A stretch of DNA of 64,000 nt from Paracoccus sp. TOH (GTDB taxonomy: Bacteria > Pseudomonadota > Alphaproteobacteria > Rhodobacterales > Rhodobacteraceae): the NCBI RefSeq assembly GCF_030388245.1, contig NZ_CP098361.1:619001-683000 (forward strand), read 5' to 3'. Below the pieces are notes generated by a model that was given only the letters and a program-made list of their open reading frames with translations, was not told the origin of the DNA and made no database searches. Shown piece by piece: positions 36,204 to 45,497 of this stretch. The translations under genes were made by a program, and so were the position numbers. The stretch's first letter is position 1, and each line of letters begins with the position of its first letter.

Positions 36204-37805
36204 ATGCCAAGACGTTCCATTTTGACCGCCCGCCAACGTGCGGCGTTGTTCGACCTCCCTACCGACGAAGCCACCATCCTCTACCACTACACACTGGCGG
36301 ACGATGACATCTGGCTCCCCCATTCCCGGCGCTACGCTGATCTGAAGCAGGCCCTGGTTCCTGCGGAAGCGGTAGAGGGCGCGCCAAGGCTGACGGTGCC
36401 GCTCGACCCGGAGACCTGGCTTGCCGATCGCAAGGCGCGCATGACCGAAGGGCTGGCGCGACTGGCAAAGGCGGCCCGCGCAGGGGCCATTCCGGGCGGG
36501 TCGATCGAGAACGGCGTCTTGAAGATCGAGCGCCTGAGCGCGGCGGTGCCGCAAGAGGCGGACGAGCTGGTGCTCGATCTCTACGACAGGCTGCCCGCCA
36601 TACGGATCACGGAGCTGATGCAGGAAGTCGATGCGGATATCGGGTTCACGGAGACCTTCACCCATCTGCATACCGGCGCGCCCTGCAAGGATCAGATCGG
36701 GATGTTGACCGTGCTGCTGGCTGAAGGCCTGAACCTTGGTCTCAGCAAGATGGCAGAGGCGACCAGCACACACGACTACTTCCAGCTCTCCCGCCTGTCC
36801 CGCTGGCACGTGGAGAGCGATGCAATCAACCAAGCCCTCGCCATGGTGATTGAGGCACAAGCCTGGCTGCCCATGGCCCAGTTTTGGGGTGGCGGCGTCA
36901 CCGCGTCCAGTGACGGGCAATTCTTCCCCGCCGCCCGGCAGGGCGAAGCCATGAACCTCATCAACGCGAAATACGGCTCCGAGCCGGGCCTCAAGGCCTA
37001 TACCCATGTCTCCGACCAGTTCGGCCCCTTTGCCACCCAGAACATTCCGGCCACCGTCAGCGAAGCGCCCTACATCCTGGACGGGCTGCTGATGAACGAC
37101 GCCGGGCGGAAGATCTCGGAGCAGTATGCCGACACCGGTGGCTTTACAGACCAGGTCTTTGCCGTGACCGCGCTGCTGTCCTACCGGTTCATCCCGCGCA
37201 TCCGGGATCTGCCGTCAACGCGGCTCCATCTCTTTGATCCCGCCACCGCGCCGAACGAGTTGCGCGGTTTGATCGGCGGCAAGATCCGCGAAGGCGTCAT
37301 CGTCCAGAACTGGCCAGGCGTCCTGCGTTCCGTGGCCACCATGGCGACCGGCGTCATGCCGCCCAGTCAGCTGCTCAAGAAGTTCGCCGCCTATCCACGC
37401 CAGCACGACCTAGCTGTGGCACTCCGCGAAATCGGCCGCATCGAGCGCACGCTGTTCATCATCGAGTGGTTACTCGACGCCAACATGCAGCGCAGGGCTC
37501 AGGTCGGGTTGAACAAGGGCGAGGCACACCACGCCTTGAAAAACGCCCTGCGCATCGGGCGCCAGGGTGAAATCCGGGATCGCACCACCGAGGGCCAGCA
37601 CTACCGCATGGCGGGCCTCAACCTGCTCGCGGCAATCATCATCTATTGGAACACCAAGCACCTCGGTCATGCCGTGGACGCGCGGCAGCAGGCCGGCCTG
37701 AATTGCGCGCCCGATCTGCTGGCGCATATCTCGCCGCTCGGGTGGGCCCACATCCTGCTCACCGGCGAATACAGGTGGCGCGGAAGCCAGAGGACCAGCT
37801 TGTGA
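36204..37805 (+). CDS. tnpA: Tn3-family transposase with an in-frame internal deletion
   Basis: 533 residues. The first 35 residues match the N terminus of full-length Tn3 TnpA ([20 protein letters not shown]), then the sequence jumps directly to the segment equivalent to residue 470 (IWLPHSRRYADLKQ). About 434 residues of the N-terminal DNA-binding and linker region are gone, while the DDE core ([34 protein letters not shown]) is complete. The junction has short matching bases (GA..ATCTGG), which suggests slippage or microhomology. The frame is open, so a protein may be made but is unlikely to bind ends normally. Confidence 0.85.
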   Translation: MPRRSILTARQRAALFDLPTDEATILYHYTLADDDIWLPHSRRYADLKQALVPAEAVEGAPRLTVPLDPETWLADRKARMTEGLARLAKAARAGAIPGGSIENGVLKIERLSAAVPQEADELVLDLYDRLPAIRITELMQEVDADIGFTETFTHLHTGAPCKDQIGMLTVLLAEGLNLGLSKMAEATSTHDYFQLSRLSRWHVESDAINQALAMVIEAQAWLPMAQFWGGGVTASSDGQFFPAARQGEAMNLINAKYGSEPGLKAYTHVSDQFGPFATQNIPATVSEAPYILDGLLMNDAGRKISEQYADTGGFTDQVFAVTALLSYRFIPRIRDLPSTRLHLFDPATAPNELRGLIGGKIREGVIVQNWPGVLRSVATMATGVMPPSQLLKKFAAYPRQHDLAVALREIGRIERTLFIIEWLLDANMQRRAQVGLNKGEAHHALKNALRIGRQGEIRDRTTEGQHYRMAGLNLLAAIIIYWNTKHLGHAVDARQQAGLNCAPDLLAHISPLGWAHILLTGEYRWRGSQRTSL

Positions 37806-37960
37806 AGTATGCAGCCCCATTTCTTGCGGCCGTCACGGCTCCCAAACGGGCGCACCGCGATCATCGCCACCACGAAGGCGGCCGCAGAGTTCAAAATGGA
37901 GGAAAGAAGGGAGGGTCAGGGTCTTGTGATACGATCCTGCCCCCTACCGGAACCTACCCC

Positions 37961-39457
37961 AGGTATGGCGATCTGAAGGAAGCGCTGGTCCCGGTAGAGA
38001 TTGCCCGCGTCACCCCGAGGCTGGCCATGCCGTTCGAGCCGGAAACCTGGCTGGCCGACCGCAAAGCCAGAATGGCTGACGCCGCGCATCGCCTGGCGCG
38101 TTCGGCAAAGGCCGGGGCAATCCCCGGTGGCTCTATCGAGGACGGCACCTTGAAAATCGACCGGCTGACCGCCGCGGTTCCCGAGGAAGCCGATGCGCTG
38201 GTTCTCGATCTCTATCGCCGCCTGCCGGAAGTCAGGGTCACCGATCTTCTGTTGGAGGTGGACGATGAGATTGGCTTCACCGAGGCCTTTACCCATCTGC
38301 GCACCGGCGTGCCCTGCAAGGACAGGATCGGCCTGCTGAACGTGTTGCTTTCCGAGGGGCTGAATCTCGGCCTCAGCAAGATGGCCGGGGCCACGAACAC
38401 GCACGACTTTTTCCAACTCTCACGCCTGTCGCGATGGCACGTCGAAAGCGAAGCAATGGCGCGCGCCCTGGCCACGGTGATCGAAGGGCAGTCGAGGTTG
38501 CCGATGGCGCGGTTCTGGGGCGGCGGGCAGAGCGCTTCGAGCGACGGCCAGTTCTTCCCGACAACGCGTCAGGGCGAGGCGATGAACCTGATCAACGCCA
38601 AGTACGGCCATGAACCCGGGCTGAAGGCCTATACCCACGTCTCCGACCAGTTCGGACCCTTCGCCACACAGACCATCCCGGCCACCGTGAACGAAGCGCC
38701 CTACATCCTCGATGGCTTGCTTCTGACCGACGCCGGTCAGAAAATCCGCGAGCAGTATGCCGATACCGGCGGCTTCACCGACCACGTCTTCGCGGTGACC
38801 GCGCTGCTGGGGTTCCAGTTCATTCCCCGCATCCGCGACCTGCCATCAAAGCGCCTCTACCTCTTCGATCCGGCCTCCTGCCCGAAAGAGCTGAAGGGGC
38901 TGATCGGGGGCAAGATCAAGGAACGTCTCATTGTGGCAAACTGGCCGGATATACTGCGCAGCGTGGCGACCATGGCGTCAGGGGCCATGCCGCCCAGCCA
39001 GCTGCTGCGGAAGTTCGCATCCTATCCCAGACAGCACGAGCTGGCGGTGACCTTGCGGGAAATAGGACGGGTCGAACGGACGCTCTTCATCATCGACTGG
39101 TTACTCGATGCCGACATGCAACGCCGCGCCCAGATCGGCCTCAACAAGGGTGAGGCTCACCACGCCTTGAAGAACGCACTCCGCATCGGCCGCCAAGGTG
39201 AAATCCGTGATCGCACCTCCGAAGGCCAGCACTTCCGCATAGCCGGGCTGAACCTCCTCGCCGCGATCGTCATCTACTGGAACACCAAACATCTCGGCCA
39301 GGCCGTCGCTGGCCGCCGACGCGAAGGCCTGAGATGCTCACCAAACCTTCTGGCGCACACCTCGCCACTCGGTTGGGCCCATATCCTCCTCACTGGCGAA
39401 TACAGGTGGCCGAAAAGGGCTTAGCGTAGGATTCTGCCCCCTCCGGCATCAGACCCC
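37961..39457 (+). repeat. 1,497-bp direct repeat of the first Tn3 transposon's right end
   Basis: By eye identical to 19609-21105: the 3' half of tnpA (a truncated pseudogene ending at 39424) followed by the 38-bp right terminal repeat (39420-39457). It starts directly after the right terminal repeat of the second Tn3 element. Both copies point the same way and enclose about 16.9 kb of metal and envelope genes. No working start codon belongs to it. Confidence 0.93.
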
Positions 39458-39570
39458 TCCCAGGTCATCTCAGGGTCAAGCCAGATCGTCAGCGAGCCCC
39501 GGCGCTTGAGCGCTTCATTGTAGGCCGGCCAGTTCATGGTGTGGTAGGTCGGGGGTGTGGGTCTGATCAT
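39458..39570 (-). pseudogene. IS5-family transposase, N-terminal fragment
   Basis: A 37-residue start from the ATG at 39570 (PPTYHTMNWPAYNEALKRRG, then SLTIWLDPEMTWE), typical of IS5-group transposases. It is cut where the Tn3 terminal repeat begins, which shows that the Tn3 end once landed in this IS. Confidence 0.75.
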
Positions 39571-39593
39571 GACGCCCAGCTACTATACTGGAT

Positions 39594-39935
39594 TCACGAG
39601 ATGAATCCCCGCAGGGATTTGCGCAACAGAGCCCGCGAGATGCCATGTCGTTGCAGGCATCGATGCAGCGCCGAACGGGTCAGGTGCGGGATCGACGGCT
39701 GCAGGGCATAGAGGCAGTCATCGAGCGGAAGCAGCGTATGGCGCCGGAACGCTACGACCGCCGCCTCTTCGGCCTCGGTCAGGACGGTGGACCGCGGTTC
39801 CGACGGCCCGGTCTTCATGTCCTCGACCGTCGCGCGCTTGCGCCACTTCGCCACCGTCTTGGGGTTGATGCCCAGTTCCCGGCTCAGCTGCGCGAGCGCA
39901 GCTTGCGATCATTCGGGCTGACCCTCGGACCGATG
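39594..39935 (-). pseudogene. IS481-family transposase, N-terminal fragment
   Basis: The frame contains LGINPKTVAKWRKRATVED and PLDDCLYALQPSIPHLTRSA followed by LHRCLQRHGISR, the homeodomain-like N terminus of IS481 transposases. It is split by an indel near the first helix, and the integrase core is missing. A C-terminal piece of the same family is at 48813-48990. Confidence 0.75.
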
Positions 39936-40057
39936 GCGAGCCAGCCCTCATTATTGCAGCTCTGACGGCGTGCGTGGTCGTGGCGCTTCCGTGACGAACT
40001 TGTCCCATGCTGCTTCCTTCAATTCCTGCGAAAGGATCGCACCATAAAATCCTGGGA

Positions 40058-40963
40058 TCAAACAATATTCAACTCTGCGTGGAACAGCGCCGCGACTTCG
40101 GCACCGATCGCGAAGGAGTTTCTCCAAATGCTGCGGAGCGTTCTTTTGTCCGACAGCGCCGCGGGCAGATCCATGATAGCGGTCGTGTGGCGGGCAGGGA
40201 TTCCCTGAACCCAACCCTTGGGCAGCAGCGCATGGCCGTAGCCGGCCGACACCAAGGCGATCCGATGCTCAACGCTCAGACCGAAGGCGCGAGTCAGGCT
40301 GGAATTGATCAGGGCACTGAGGCCGGTCGAGATCCGCGGCGGGACGAAATCATCCTCGCTGATCGGCAGCAGACTCGGCTGGCAGGATCCCGGACAAGAC
40401 AGTTCCGGCACCCCGATCGCCGGATTGACCAGCAGCACGAACCCTTCGGCGATCAGTTCGGTCTGGCACAGCCCGACGGGCAATTCGTCCTCGGCCGTGA
40501 TCAGCAGGTCGATCTCGCGATGCTGAAGGCGGCGCAGCAACCCCTGATGCTTGCCGCTGACGATTTCCAGCCGGGTCTGGGGCGAATTGCGGCGGCAGGC
40601 TTCGACAATCCGCACCAGATCGCCCGGCGCCAGCGACGTGATCACGCCGATGCGCAGCACCGCGCCAAGGGGCATGCTGGGCTGGTCGCGCAGCGCCTCA
40701 AGCCGGGTGGCGCTGGCCAGCGTGTCGGCGATCGCCTCCAGCACCATCTTTCCGCTTGTCGTCAGGGTGACCCGGGTGCCCCGTTCGAAGATGGCGGCAC
40801 CGAAGATGTCCTCGACCTTCCTGATCTGATGCGACAGGCCAGAGGTCGAAATACCAATCGCCTCGGCCGCCTGCCGAAAGCTGCCGCGTTGGGCCACGGC
40901 CTCGACCAGCAGCAGATCACGGATCGAAATCGCCGAGAGCCTGTTCGAAATCACTTCACGCAT
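40058..40963 (-). CDS. LysR-family regulator next to the transporter/C-P lyase operon
   Basis: 301 residues from the ATG at 40963; an open frame extends upstream over the next gene but lacks homology. The helix-turn-helix is FRQAAEAIGISTSGLSHQIR, followed by a ligand-binding domain. It resembles OxyR-type proteins in layout, with cysteines in ELPVGLCQTE and PELSCPGSCQP that could sense redox or metal. It is divergent from the substrate-binding protein gene across 94 bp, so it probably controls that operon. Confidence 0.88.
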   Translation of the reverse strand: MREVISNRLSAISIRDLLLVEAVAQRGSFRQAAEAIGISTSGLSHQIRKVEDIFGAAIFERGTRVTLTTSGKMVLEAIADTLASATRLEALRDQPSMPLGAVLRIGVITSLAPGDLVRIVEACRRNSPQTRLEIVSGKHQGLLRRLQHREIDLLITAEDELPVGLCQTELIAEGFVLLVNPAIGVPELSCPGSCQPSLLPISEDDFVPPRISTGLSALINSSLTRAFGLSVEHRIALVSAGYGHALLPKGWVQGIPARHTTAIMDLPAALSDKRTLRSIWRNSFAIGAEVAALFHAELNIV

Positions 40964-41057
40964 GGTCCTGTTTGTTCGGTTTGCCCTGAGGGAGATCGGT
41001 GGGATAAAGAGTTCTCGATTATAATAGTCAGATTTGTGGTTGCTGAAAGGACCTATC

Positions 41058-42152
41058 GTGACGCTCAAGCTTACCTGTGTCGCAAGCCTTCTAGCCACGG
41101 CCCTGCTGTCCAGCAGCCTTTCGGCCGAGCCAATCACCTTTACCGATGTTACCGGCCAGACCATCACGCTGCCGGCGCCGCCCATGCGCATCGTCACGCT
41201 GCCGAACCCGGCCGCCTCGACGGTGATCGCGCTGGACGGCAAGGCCGATCGCATTGTCGGCATGAACGAGGGGTCGAAACGTGCCTTCGCGGGCGGGATG
41301 ATGGGCGTCATGTTCCCGGAAGCCGCCGGTATCACCAGCGATATCCTGGCCGAAAGCGGCGGCTGGATGCCCAATGTCGAAGCCATCGCCGCCTTGCATC
41401 CCGATCTGGTCATCCAATGGGGGCAGCGAGGTGACGATATCGTGGCGCCGCTGCGCAATGCCGGGCTGCCGGTCGCGTTGATGGTCGGCGGCGGCAATAG
41501 CGGCACCGAGGAACTGGCGCGCGAAAACATGCGCATGGCCGCCGAAATCACCGGCCAGATGGAGAAGTTCGACCAGCTGATCGCATGGCGCGACCGCGTG
41601 ATGGACGAACTGGCCGCCGGTTTCGAGCAGGCGGGCGAGATCGACAAGCCGCGCATCCTGCACCTTCGTTCCGCCAAGACCAAGCTGACCGCGACGGGCG
41701 AACGCAGCTATCAGAACGTCTTCATCGAACTTGTCGGCGGGCAGAATGGCGCCGCGGGCCTTGGGGTGGACGGGACGGTCAGCGCCGAACAGATCCTGGA
41801 ATGGAACCCCGACATCATCCTGCTGTCGGCTGCGGAAGGCGATGCTGGGCTTGAGGCGATATATGACGATTCGCTGCTGTCCAAGCTGGACGCCGCAAAG
41901 AACAGGCGCGTCTACAAGACCCCGCAGGGCGGCTATATCTGGGACAGCGCCTCGCATGAAAGCCCGTTCACGTGGATGTGGCTGGCGAACCTTGCCCATC
42001 CGGATCTGTTCCATTTCGACCTGCGGCAGGAACTTCGCGACGGCTTCGGCCTCCTTTACGCCTATGACCTGTCCGAGGATCAGATCGACCGCATCCTGCG
42101 TCTGGACGTGAATGGCAAGCAGCAGGGCTATCAGGTCTTCGCGGCGAAATGA
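41058..42152 (+). CDS. FecB/BtuF-type ABC transporter substrate-binding protein
   Basis: 364 residues from the GTG at 41058, which follows GAAAGGA by 7 bp. The signal peptide ends near SSLSAEP. The periplasmic-binding fold of class III (siderophore, haem or cobalamin binders) is shown by PAASTVIALDGKADRIVGMN, ALHPDLVIQWG and the ILEWNPDIILLSA segment. The ligand is unknown; iron chelates or another metal complex are likely. Its stop overlaps the permease start by 4 bp. Confidence 0.88.
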   Translation: MTLKLTCVASLLATALLSSSLSAEPITFTDVTGQTITLPAPPMRIVTLPNPAASTVIALDGKADRIVGMNEGSKRAFAGGMMGVMFPEAAGITSDILAESGGWMPNVEAIAALHPDLVIQWGQRGDDIVAPLRNAGLPVALMVGGGNSGTEELARENMRMAAEITGQMEKFDQLIAWRDRVMDELAAGFEQAGEIDKPRILHLRSAKTKLTATGERSYQNVFIELVGGQNGAAGLGVDGTVSAEQILEWNPDIILLSAAEGDAGLEAIYDDSLLSKLDAAKNRRVYKTPQGGYIWDSASHESPFTWMWLANLAHPDLFHFDLRQELRDGFGLLYAYDLSEDQIDRILRLDVNGKQQGYQVFAAK

Positions 42153-43201
42153 GCGGGACGCGCACGATCTCGACCACCACCCCGGCGATATCCGCCGGGG
42201 GAACGGTCCGGGTGTTTCACTGGCTGTGGCTGGGTGGGCTGCTGCTGGGCTCGATCCTGGTCGGGCTGACGGTGGGACGCTACGATCTGGCAAAATGGCA
42301 GATCGTCACCATCCTGTTTGACGCCGTCCGCGGCGTGGCGCAGGACAGTATCGAGGCCCTGGTGGTGCTGAATGTGCGCATGCCGCGCATCCTGATGGCC
42401 GGGGCGACCGGTGCGGGGCTTGCGATCTGCGGTGTCGCCCTGCAGGCGCTGTTTCGCAACCCGCTGGTCTCGCCCAAGGTGCTGGGCCTGTCCTCGGGCG
42501 CGGCACTGGGCGGGACGCTGGCGATCCTCCTGGGATTCAGCGGCGCGCTGCTGATGGGCGCGACCTTCCTGTCCGCCTTCGGGGCGCTGTTCCTGGTCGT
42601 GCTGATTTCCAACATCGCCGGTCGTTCGCTGATGACCATCGTGCTGGCCGGCATCGTCATTGATGCGCTGTTCGCCGCCGGGGTGTCGCTGGTGCAATAT
42701 GCCGCCGACCCCGAGACAAGCCTGCCGGCCATCGTGTTCTGGCTGATGGGCAGCTTTGCCGCCGCAAGCTGGGACAAGCTGGCGCAGGTCGCCCCGGCGC
42801 TGGCGATCGGGATCCTGCTGCTGAACCGCCTGCGTTTCCGCATCGCGGTCCTGGCGATGGGCGATGACGAGGCGCAGTCCTTCGGCATCAATGTCGCGCG
42901 TTCGCGCATGGTCATCGTCATGCTGATTTCGGTGGTGATCGGGGCCGGCGTCACCGCCTCGGGCGTGGTGGGCTGGGTCGGGCTGGTGATCCCGCATATC
43001 GCCCGCATGATCGTGGGCGAGAATCACGCCCGGCTTTACCCGACCTGCCTGCTGCTGGGAGCCAGCTTCATGATCCTGACCGATACATTGGCGCGCAGCC
43101 TGACCTCGGCCGAGATCCCGCTTGGTGTGCTGACCGCGCTGATCGGCGCCCCGATCTTCGTCTATCTGCTTTGCACCCGGCGGGGGAGGGACAGCAGATG
43201 A
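42149..43201 (+). CDS. FecCD/BtuC-type ABC transporter permease
   Basis: 350-residue inner-membrane permease with about ten helices. Family signatures include RMPRILMAGATGAGLAICGV, LFRNPLVSPKVLGLSSGAAL and GWVGLVIPHIARMIVG. It forms the channel for the substrate delivered by the preceding binding protein. It overlaps both neighbours (ATGA). Confidence 0.93.
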   Translation: MSGTRTISTTTPAISAGGTVRVFHWLWLGGLLLGSILVGLTVGRYDLAKWQIVTILFDAVRGVAQDSIEALVVLNVRMPRILMAGATGAGLAICGVALQALFRNPLVSPKVLGLSSGAALGGTLAILLGFSGALLMGATFLSAFGALFLVVLISNIAGRSLMTIVLAGIVIDALFAAGVSLVQYAADPETSLPAIVFWLMGSFAAASWDKLAQVAPALAIGILLLNRLRFRIAVLAMGDDEAQSFGINVARSRMVIVMLISVVIGAGVTASGVVGWVGLVIPHIARMIVGENHARLYPTCLLLGASFMILTDTLARSLTSAEIPLGVLTALIGAPIFVYLLCTRRGRDSR

Positions 43202-44007
43202 CGACCCCCCATGTGCGCATGACCGGCGCCGAAGTCCGCTTTGGCCCCCGGACGATCTTCAGCGATCTCAGCTTTACCATGCGCAAGGGCGAGACGCTGG
43301 TCATCCTCGGCCCAAACGGGCGCGGCAAGACCACGCTTCTGAAATCGCTTCTGGGGTCGCAACCGCTTGTCAGCGGCCGGCGCGAGGTGCCGCGCCTGAT
43401 CGGCTATGTTCCCCAATACCAGCAGGGCAGCGAGAACCACAGTTGCCTTGACGTAGTGCTGATGGCCCGCGCGGCGCTGCTGGGAATGTTCTCGCTGCCG
43501 TCGCGCCGCGACCGCGTGCTGGCGCTGGAGGCGCTGGAGCGCGTAGGCGCCGGCGCCTTTGCTGGAAGGCTTTACGGCACGCTGTCGGGGGGTGAACGCC
43601 AGATCGTCCTGCTGGCCCGTGCGCTGGCGACCGGCGCAGACCTGCTGGTGCTGGACGAACCCGCCGCCGCGCTGGACCTTGCCAATCAGGACCTGCTTCT
43701 TGGCGTTCTGGCCGAGCTTCGCCGCCAGCGCAGCCATTCGGTGATCTTCACCACGCATCAGCCGCAGCATGCGCTCTACCTCGCCGACAAGGCGCTGCTG
43801 ATGCATGCCCGCACCATCCGTTTCGGCACCGCCGACGAAATGCTGACCGAGGCCGAGCTTTCGCGCCTCTACAACGTCACCCTGCGCCGGATCACGGTGC
43901 GGGCCGGCGAACACTGCCAAAACACCGTCTGCCCGGTCTTCGGGCTGCGGAACTGCGCTTTCTACAACCCTTCCCAACCTCATGCAGGAGTATTCCATGA
44001 GCAATGA
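43198..44007 (+). CDS. FecE/BtuD-type ABC transporter ATPase
   Basis: 269 residues from the ATG at 43198, which overlaps the permease stop. Walker A is GPNGRGKTT, the signature is LSGGERQIVLLARAL, Walker B is LLVLDEPAAALD, and the His switch is FTTHQP. Unusual cysteines near the C terminus (EHCQNTVCPVFGLRNCAFYN) could bind a metal. It overlaps the FmdE-like gene by 11 bp. Confidence 0.92.
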   Translation: MTTPHVRMTGAEVRFGPRTIFSDLSFTMRKGETLVILGPNGRGKTTLLKSLLGSQPLVSGRREVPRLIGYVPQYQQGSENHSCLDVVLMARAALLGMFSLPSRRDRVLALEALERVGAGAFAGRLYGTLSGGERQIVLLARALATGADLLVLDEPAAALDLANQDLLLGVLAELRRQRSHSVIFTTHQPQHALYLADKALLMHARTIRFGTADEMLTEAELSRLYNVTLRRITVRAGEHCQNTVCPVFGLRNCAFYNPSQPHAGVFHEQ

Positions 44008-44515
44008 TCGTATCGCCTGGCTGGAAAATGGCCATGAATTCAACGTCGGCTTCGACGAATTGCTGAACTATCACGGCCATGGCTATCCGGGCGGCGTGGC
44101 CCATGGCCTGAAGGTCATGCAGCGCGCCTGGCCCCTGCTGGACGATGGCCGCCTGCCCGAACGCCGCGAGATCCGTTGCGTCACCGCCTTCGGTGGCCCG
44201 GGCGGGCGCGACGCCATCGAATTCGTCACCCGCGGGCTGACCGAGGGCCGCTATATCGTGGACAAGTCGCTGGCCGAGGGGGTCGAGGAATCCCCGGGCG
44301 GCCGCTACTACTTCCGCTTTGAATATCGCGGCACGGCGGTCGAGGTGACGATCCGTCCCGGCCATGTCCGCCCCGAATTCATCACGCTTGCCCGCAAGCA
44401 GAACCGGACCGAGGAAGAGGAAGCGGATCTCGTTCAGTGGAAGAAGGAAATGACCGAGCGTCTGCTGCCGCTTCCGGCCGAGACCGTCTACGACGCCAAG
44501 GTCAGCCGGTTGTGA
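43997..44515 (+). CDS. FmdE-like protein between transporter and C-P lyase genes
   Basis: 172 residues from the ATG at 43997 with GGAG 8 bp upstream. The N-terminal motif YHGHGYPGGVAHGLKVM resembles the HGHLCPGL metal-binding motif of FmdE (formylmethanofuran dehydrogenase subunit E) proteins, but the Cys is replaced by Tyr. FGGPGGRDAIEF and KSLAEGVEE follow the same fold order. FmdE proteins bind metals and often sit beside metal or molybdate transport. The stop overlaps the phnG GTG (GTGA), tying it into the C-P lyase operon. Function is unknown. Confidence 0.65.
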   Translation: MSNDRIAWLENGHEFNVGFDELLNYHGHGYPGGVAHGLKVMQRAWPLLDDGRLPERREIRCVTAFGGPGGRDAIEFVTRGLTEGRYIVDKSLAEGVEESPGGRYYFRFEYRGTAVEVTIRPGHVRPEFITLARKQNRTEEEEADLVQWKKEMTERLLPLPAETVYDAKVSRL

Positions 44516-44961
44516 CCGTCACGGCGGATCAGGATCGCGCGGACTGGCTGGGCCTTCTGGCCCGTGCCGATACCGCGCATCTGGCCGGGCTTTGGGCCCG
44601 CCATGGCGGGGCGCATGTGCCCCGCCTGCTGGCGAGGCCGGAAACCGGCATGATCCGCCTGACCACCGACGCGGCTGCGACCGGTTTTCAGTTCGGACAG
44701 GCCACCTGCACCCGCTGCGTGGTCGAATGGAACGGGCTGCAAGGCTATGCGGTCCAGCTTGGCTCGGACCTGAAAAAGGCCGAAATGGCGGCCTGTCTGG
44801 ACGCTTTGCTGCAATCCGCGCCCGAATTGCGCCCGGACATCCTGGACCCGATCCGCGCCGCGCTTTCCGCAGAGCGGGCCGAACGGGCGCAGATCGCCGC
44901 GGCCACTGCCGTTCGCTTTTACACCACCCGGACATCGACGGACGAATGCGCATCCCGCTGA
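44512..44961 (+). CDS. phnG: PhnG, C-P lyase core subunit
   Basis: 149 residues from a GTG that overlaps the upstream stop. Conserved features are ADWLGLLARAD at the start, PETGMIRLTTD, and FQFGQATCTRCVVEW. PhnG joins PhnH, PhnI and PhnJ in the core complex that transfers phosphonates to ATP-derived ribose and breaks the C-P bond. The length is normal. It overlaps phnH by 16 bp. Confidence 0.93.
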   Translation: MTVTADQDRADWLGLLARADTAHLAGLWARHGGAHVPRLLARPETGMIRLTTDAAATGFQFGQATCTRCVVEWNGLQGYAVQLGSDLKKAEMAACLDALLQSAPELRPDILDPIRAALSAERAERAQIAAATAVRFYTTRTSTDECASR

Positions 44962-45497
44962 ACGGCGATCACATGCAGGCGGCACAGCTGCACCGCCAGA
45001 CGCGCGCGTTCCGGGTGCTGCTGCAAGCCTTCGGCCATCCCGCACGATTGCACCGGCTGGAAAGCAATGCGGTCGGGGCGGTGATCACCGGCCTGCTGGA
45101 TCCCGGCACCACCGTCGCCATCCGCGATCCGGCCTTGCTGGCCCTCGTGCGGGCCTCAGGGGCGGTGATCTCGGATCAGGCGGAATGGGTCTTTGCCGGG
45201 CCGGGTCTGGCCGATCTGTCCGCGATCCCCGCCGGCACCCGCGACAGGCCGGAAGATGGCGCCACCGTGGTCGTGCCCGTCACCGCGCTGTCCGACACGC
45301 AAGGCGCCCTGCATCTGCGCGCCAGCGGGGCCGGCATCCCCGCCATGCGCGATCTGTTCGTCACCGGCCTGTCGCGCGGCGTCATCCGCGACCATATCGG
45401 GCTGCGGGCCGATTATCCGCGCGGCATTGACCTGCTGCTCTGCGCCGGTCAAGTGGTCGCCGCGCTTCCCCGTCACCTGATGCTGGAGATGCTCTGA
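44946..45497 (+). CDS. phnH: PhnH, C-P lyase core subunit
   Basis: 183 residues from the ATG at 44946. Typical segments are FRVLLQAFGHPARLHRL near the N terminus, SDQAEWVFAGPGL and GIDLLLCAGQVVAALPRH. It is the dimerising core subunit. The stop shares a base with the phnI start (TGATG). Confidence 0.93.
   Translation: MRIPLNGDHMQAAQLHRQTRAFRVLLQAFGHPARLHRLESNAVGAVITGLLDPGTTVAIRDPALLALVRASGAVISDQAEWVFAGPGLADLSAIPAGTRDRPEDGATVVVPVTALSDTQGALHLRASGAGIPAMRDLFVTGLSRGVIRDHIGLRADYPRGIDLLLCAGQVVAALPRHLMLEML

Larger units (their letters stand above)
35470..37960 (+). mobile_element. Second Tn3-family transposon with internally deleted tnpA
   Basis: A 2,491-bp element with 38-bp terminal repeats at 35470-35507 and 37923-37960 that differ at one position (GGGGTAGATTCCGG versus GGGGTAGGTTCCGG). 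It carries tnpR (minus) and tnpA (plus). The flanks do not show a 5-bp duplication (ATAGT on the left, AGGTA on the right), so neighbouring DNA has been deleted or rearranged. It is a different subtype from the first Tn3 by its repeats and resolvase. Confidence 0.9.

Noticed and set aside
35460..37965. Expected 5-bp target duplication around the second Tn3
   Set aside because: The flanks ATAGT and AGGTA do not match, so no duplication is claimed.
37646..39424. 592-residue ORF joining the end of the second Tn3 to tnpA sequence
   Set aside because: Its first 110 residues are an out-of-frame reading of the second tnpA and the terminal repeat; only the part from 37961 is real transposase sequence.
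40964..41683. N-terminal extension of the LysR frame to 541 residues
   Set aside because: It runs antisense through the substrate-binding protein gene; the LysR helix-turn-helix starts right after the ATG at 40963.
41058..44007. Calling the transporter a cobalamin (BtuFCD) or siderophore system specifically
   Set aside because: The family covers many ligands, and no cobalamin riboswitch or TonB receptor gene is nearby.
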